A stretch of DNA of 64,000 nucleotides from Sepiola atlantica (taxonomy: Eukaryota; Mollusca; Cephalopoda; Sepiida; Sepiolidae), in contig CAUVYP010001208.1 in NCBI GenBank assembly GCA_963556195.1, positions 4,340,001-4,404,000 of the forward strand. The letters run 5' to 3'. The notes under the pieces were generated by a model that worked only from the letters and a program-made list of their open reading frames with translations, made no database searches and had not been told where the DNA came from. Positions 63,401-64,000 of this stretch are shown piece after piece (within the stretch, counting starts at the first letter, position 1; the number at the start of each line of letters is the position of its first letter). A program made the translations under genes and the position numbers.

Positions 63401-64000
63401 TATCGCTTTTGTTTATAACTTCCACATTTATTCGAATTGTGCAACGAAACTTTGCACAGATTAGCGGAGTCACATGTTCTACGGAAGTACCAAGTTTCAG
63501 AAGTGCAGCTCTTGTACTGCCGGAGATATGTCGATACAAACTGAATACGCAAAACATCAACAAAATTTAGCGCGTTTTAAAGTTGATATCGCTTTTGTTT
63601 ATAACTTCCACATTTATTCGAATTGTGCAACGAAACTTTGCACAGGTTAGCGGAGTCACATGTTCTACGGAAGTACCAAGTTTCAGATATGCAGCTCTTG
63701 TACTGCCGGAGATATGTCGATACAAACTGAATACGCAAAACATCGACAAAATTTAGCGCGTTTTAAAGTTGATATCGCTTTTGTTTATAACTTCCACATT
63801 TATTCGAATTGTGCAACGAAACTTTGCACAGATTAGCGGAGTCACATGTTCTACTGAAGTACCAAGTTTCAGAAGTACAGCTCTTGTACTGCCGGAGATA
63901 TGTCGATACAAACTGAATACGCAAACTATCAACAAAATTTAGTGCGATTTAAAGTTGATATCGCTTTTGTTTATAACTTCACCATTCTTTAGAATTGTGC
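60405..64000 (+). repeat. 23-mer duplication, copy B (incomplete)
   Basis: Twenty monomers follow the order of copy A at an exact 4,278-bp offset and leave the window inside the twentieth. Private changes include aaattatcaac near 60762, cattatctac near 61429, gagagatgtcg near 61664, gatagcgc near 61726 and ctttgaacag near 61964. Copy B thus has more private changes than copy A. Confidence 0.88.
63939..64000 (+). repeat. partial type 7 monomer at right edge
   Basis: The last 62 bases start tagtgcgattt and contain caccattctttagaattgtgc, both type 7. The preceding monomer is 1xv with the x right end, as expected. The array continues beyond the window. Confidence 0.92.

Larger units (their letters stand above)
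1..64000. repeat. 186-bp satellite DNA array filling the whole window
   Basis: The same 186-bp unit repeats in one orientation from the first base to the last. Landmarks in most copies are TTTAAA at offsets 10-15, GATATC at 19-24, a TATA-like tttataac at 32-39, TTCGAA at 51-56, ACATGT at 92-97 in several types, and CCGG at 140-143. Successive copies keep exact 186-bp spacing except for one 1-bp deletion (about 3686) and two 1-bp insertions (about 9697 and 13816). No interspersed element, inversion or unique spacer is visible, and both ends cut through a monomer. Large eukaryotic arrays of this kind usually form centromeric or pericentromeric heterochromatin; that role is inferred here. The family is not one I recognise. 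No stretch over 300 bases holds anything other than this repeat. Confidence 0.98.
50175..64000 (+). repeat. Domain V: 75 monomers, 16-mer and 23-mer duplications
   Basis: Two 16-mers (50175-56126) are followed by 6-1x-7-1-2-3-4 twice, then 5-5-1-6y-1xv-7-1-(1/5)-1, then a second, incomplete pass through the same series. Types 2, 3 and 4 return here after an 18-kb absence. The domain mixes marks from domain III (cgaggtcac, gataaacc) with marks from domain IV (cagatatgcag, aagtacagctc). It was therefore probably assembled from both. Confidence 0.86.

Noticed and set aside
140..63935. Hundreds of about 60-codon minus-strand open frames, nearly one per monomer
   Set aside because: They follow from 186 being divisible by three. 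Starts are mostly TTG, types differ by replacement changes, and nonsense and frameshift copies are tolerated and even duplicated. No family resemblance or ribosome-binding context is seen.
1..64000. CRISPR array
   Set aside because: There are no short repeats alternating with unique spacers. The whole 186 bp is conserved, and no cas genes are present.
1..64000. Hammerhead ribozyme satellite, suggested by the cgaaac in each monomer
   Set aside because: The catalytic core needs CUGANGA together with GAAA and paired stems. I find no CTGANGA on either strand; the nearest is CTGATGT on the minus strand of monomers ending catcagc.
1..64000. rDNA, 5S, histone or tRNA gene cluster
   Set aside because: No rRNA core motifs, no tRNA-like B box, and a unit of only 186 bp with no coding content.
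1..64000. Telomeric repeats (TTAGG, TTAGGG or similar)
   Set aside because: tttagcg and attagcgg occur once per monomer within unrelated sequence. There are no short tandem runs.
1..64000. Transposable element insertions or terminal inverted repeats
   Set aside because: The 186-bp phase is never interrupted by more than one base, so no insertion is present in this window.

Overview
The whole window is one uninterrupted satellite DNA array. A monomer of exactly 186 bp repeats head-to-tail about 344 times in one orientation, with a partial copy at each end, so the array runs off both sides. I see no protein-coding gene, RNA gene, transposon, CRISPR array or unique sequence. An array this large and this pure, ordered into multi-monomer higher-order repeats (HORs), points to centromeric or pericentromeric heterochromatin of a eukaryote. 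I do not recognise the family. A hand count of one common monomer gives about 38% GC and 9 CpGs where about 6.6 are expected. CpG is therefore not depleted, which fits a lineage with little CpG methylation, such as many insects or nematodes. That is inference, not identification.

In the register used here each monomer starts at TTAGCGCG; the first full copy is 140-325. Types are named by a roughly 28-bp diagnostic window at offsets 73-100, with secondary marks elsewhere. Type 1: cacagattagcggagtcac. Type 2: agaccgtcgcggagacacac. Type 3: cacattttctac with acccagtttc. Type 4: tagacagtcgcggataggcc. Type 5: agacagtcgcggagacacat with aaaccgaat; 5b is the same with aaactgaat and usually catcagc. 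Type 6: cacaggttagcgg. Type 7: ccattctttagaatt with gagataagcgg. Type 8: gtcacaggttctac. Type 9: like 3 but accaag and acgtaaaac. Suffix x means the right end reads aaactatcaac. 1e carries cttttcacag; 6y carries cagatatgcag; 6r carries agtacgaag; xv carries aagtacagctc.

Layout. Domain I (140-8694) is built from types 1, 3, 4, 5 and 6, with few 2 and 7. Domain II (8695-19856) is a shuffled mixture in which 7, 8, 9 and 5b become common. Domain III (19857-34178) has the clearest HOR, a 10-mer (1,860 bp) of 2-3-4-5-1-6-1x-7-8-5b, with 4-mer and 5-mer derivatives. Domain IV (34179-50174) contains no type 2, 3 or 4 and is assembled from two modules, 9-5-1e-6-1x-7-1 and 5-5-1-6y-1xv-7-1-1x-7. Domain V (50175-64000) is a tandem 16-mer duplication (2,976 bp) followed by a 23-mer duplication (4,278 bp) that leaves the window.

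The picture is recurrent unequal exchange in register. Only three single-base length changes disturb the 186-bp phase, yet blocks of 4, 5, 7, 9, 10, 11, 13, 16 and 23 monomers have been duplicated. Several exchange points are visible as hybrid monomers. Because 186 is 62 codons, each monomer shows the same roughly 60-codon open frame on the minus strand. This is a by-product of the repeat length and not a gene family.
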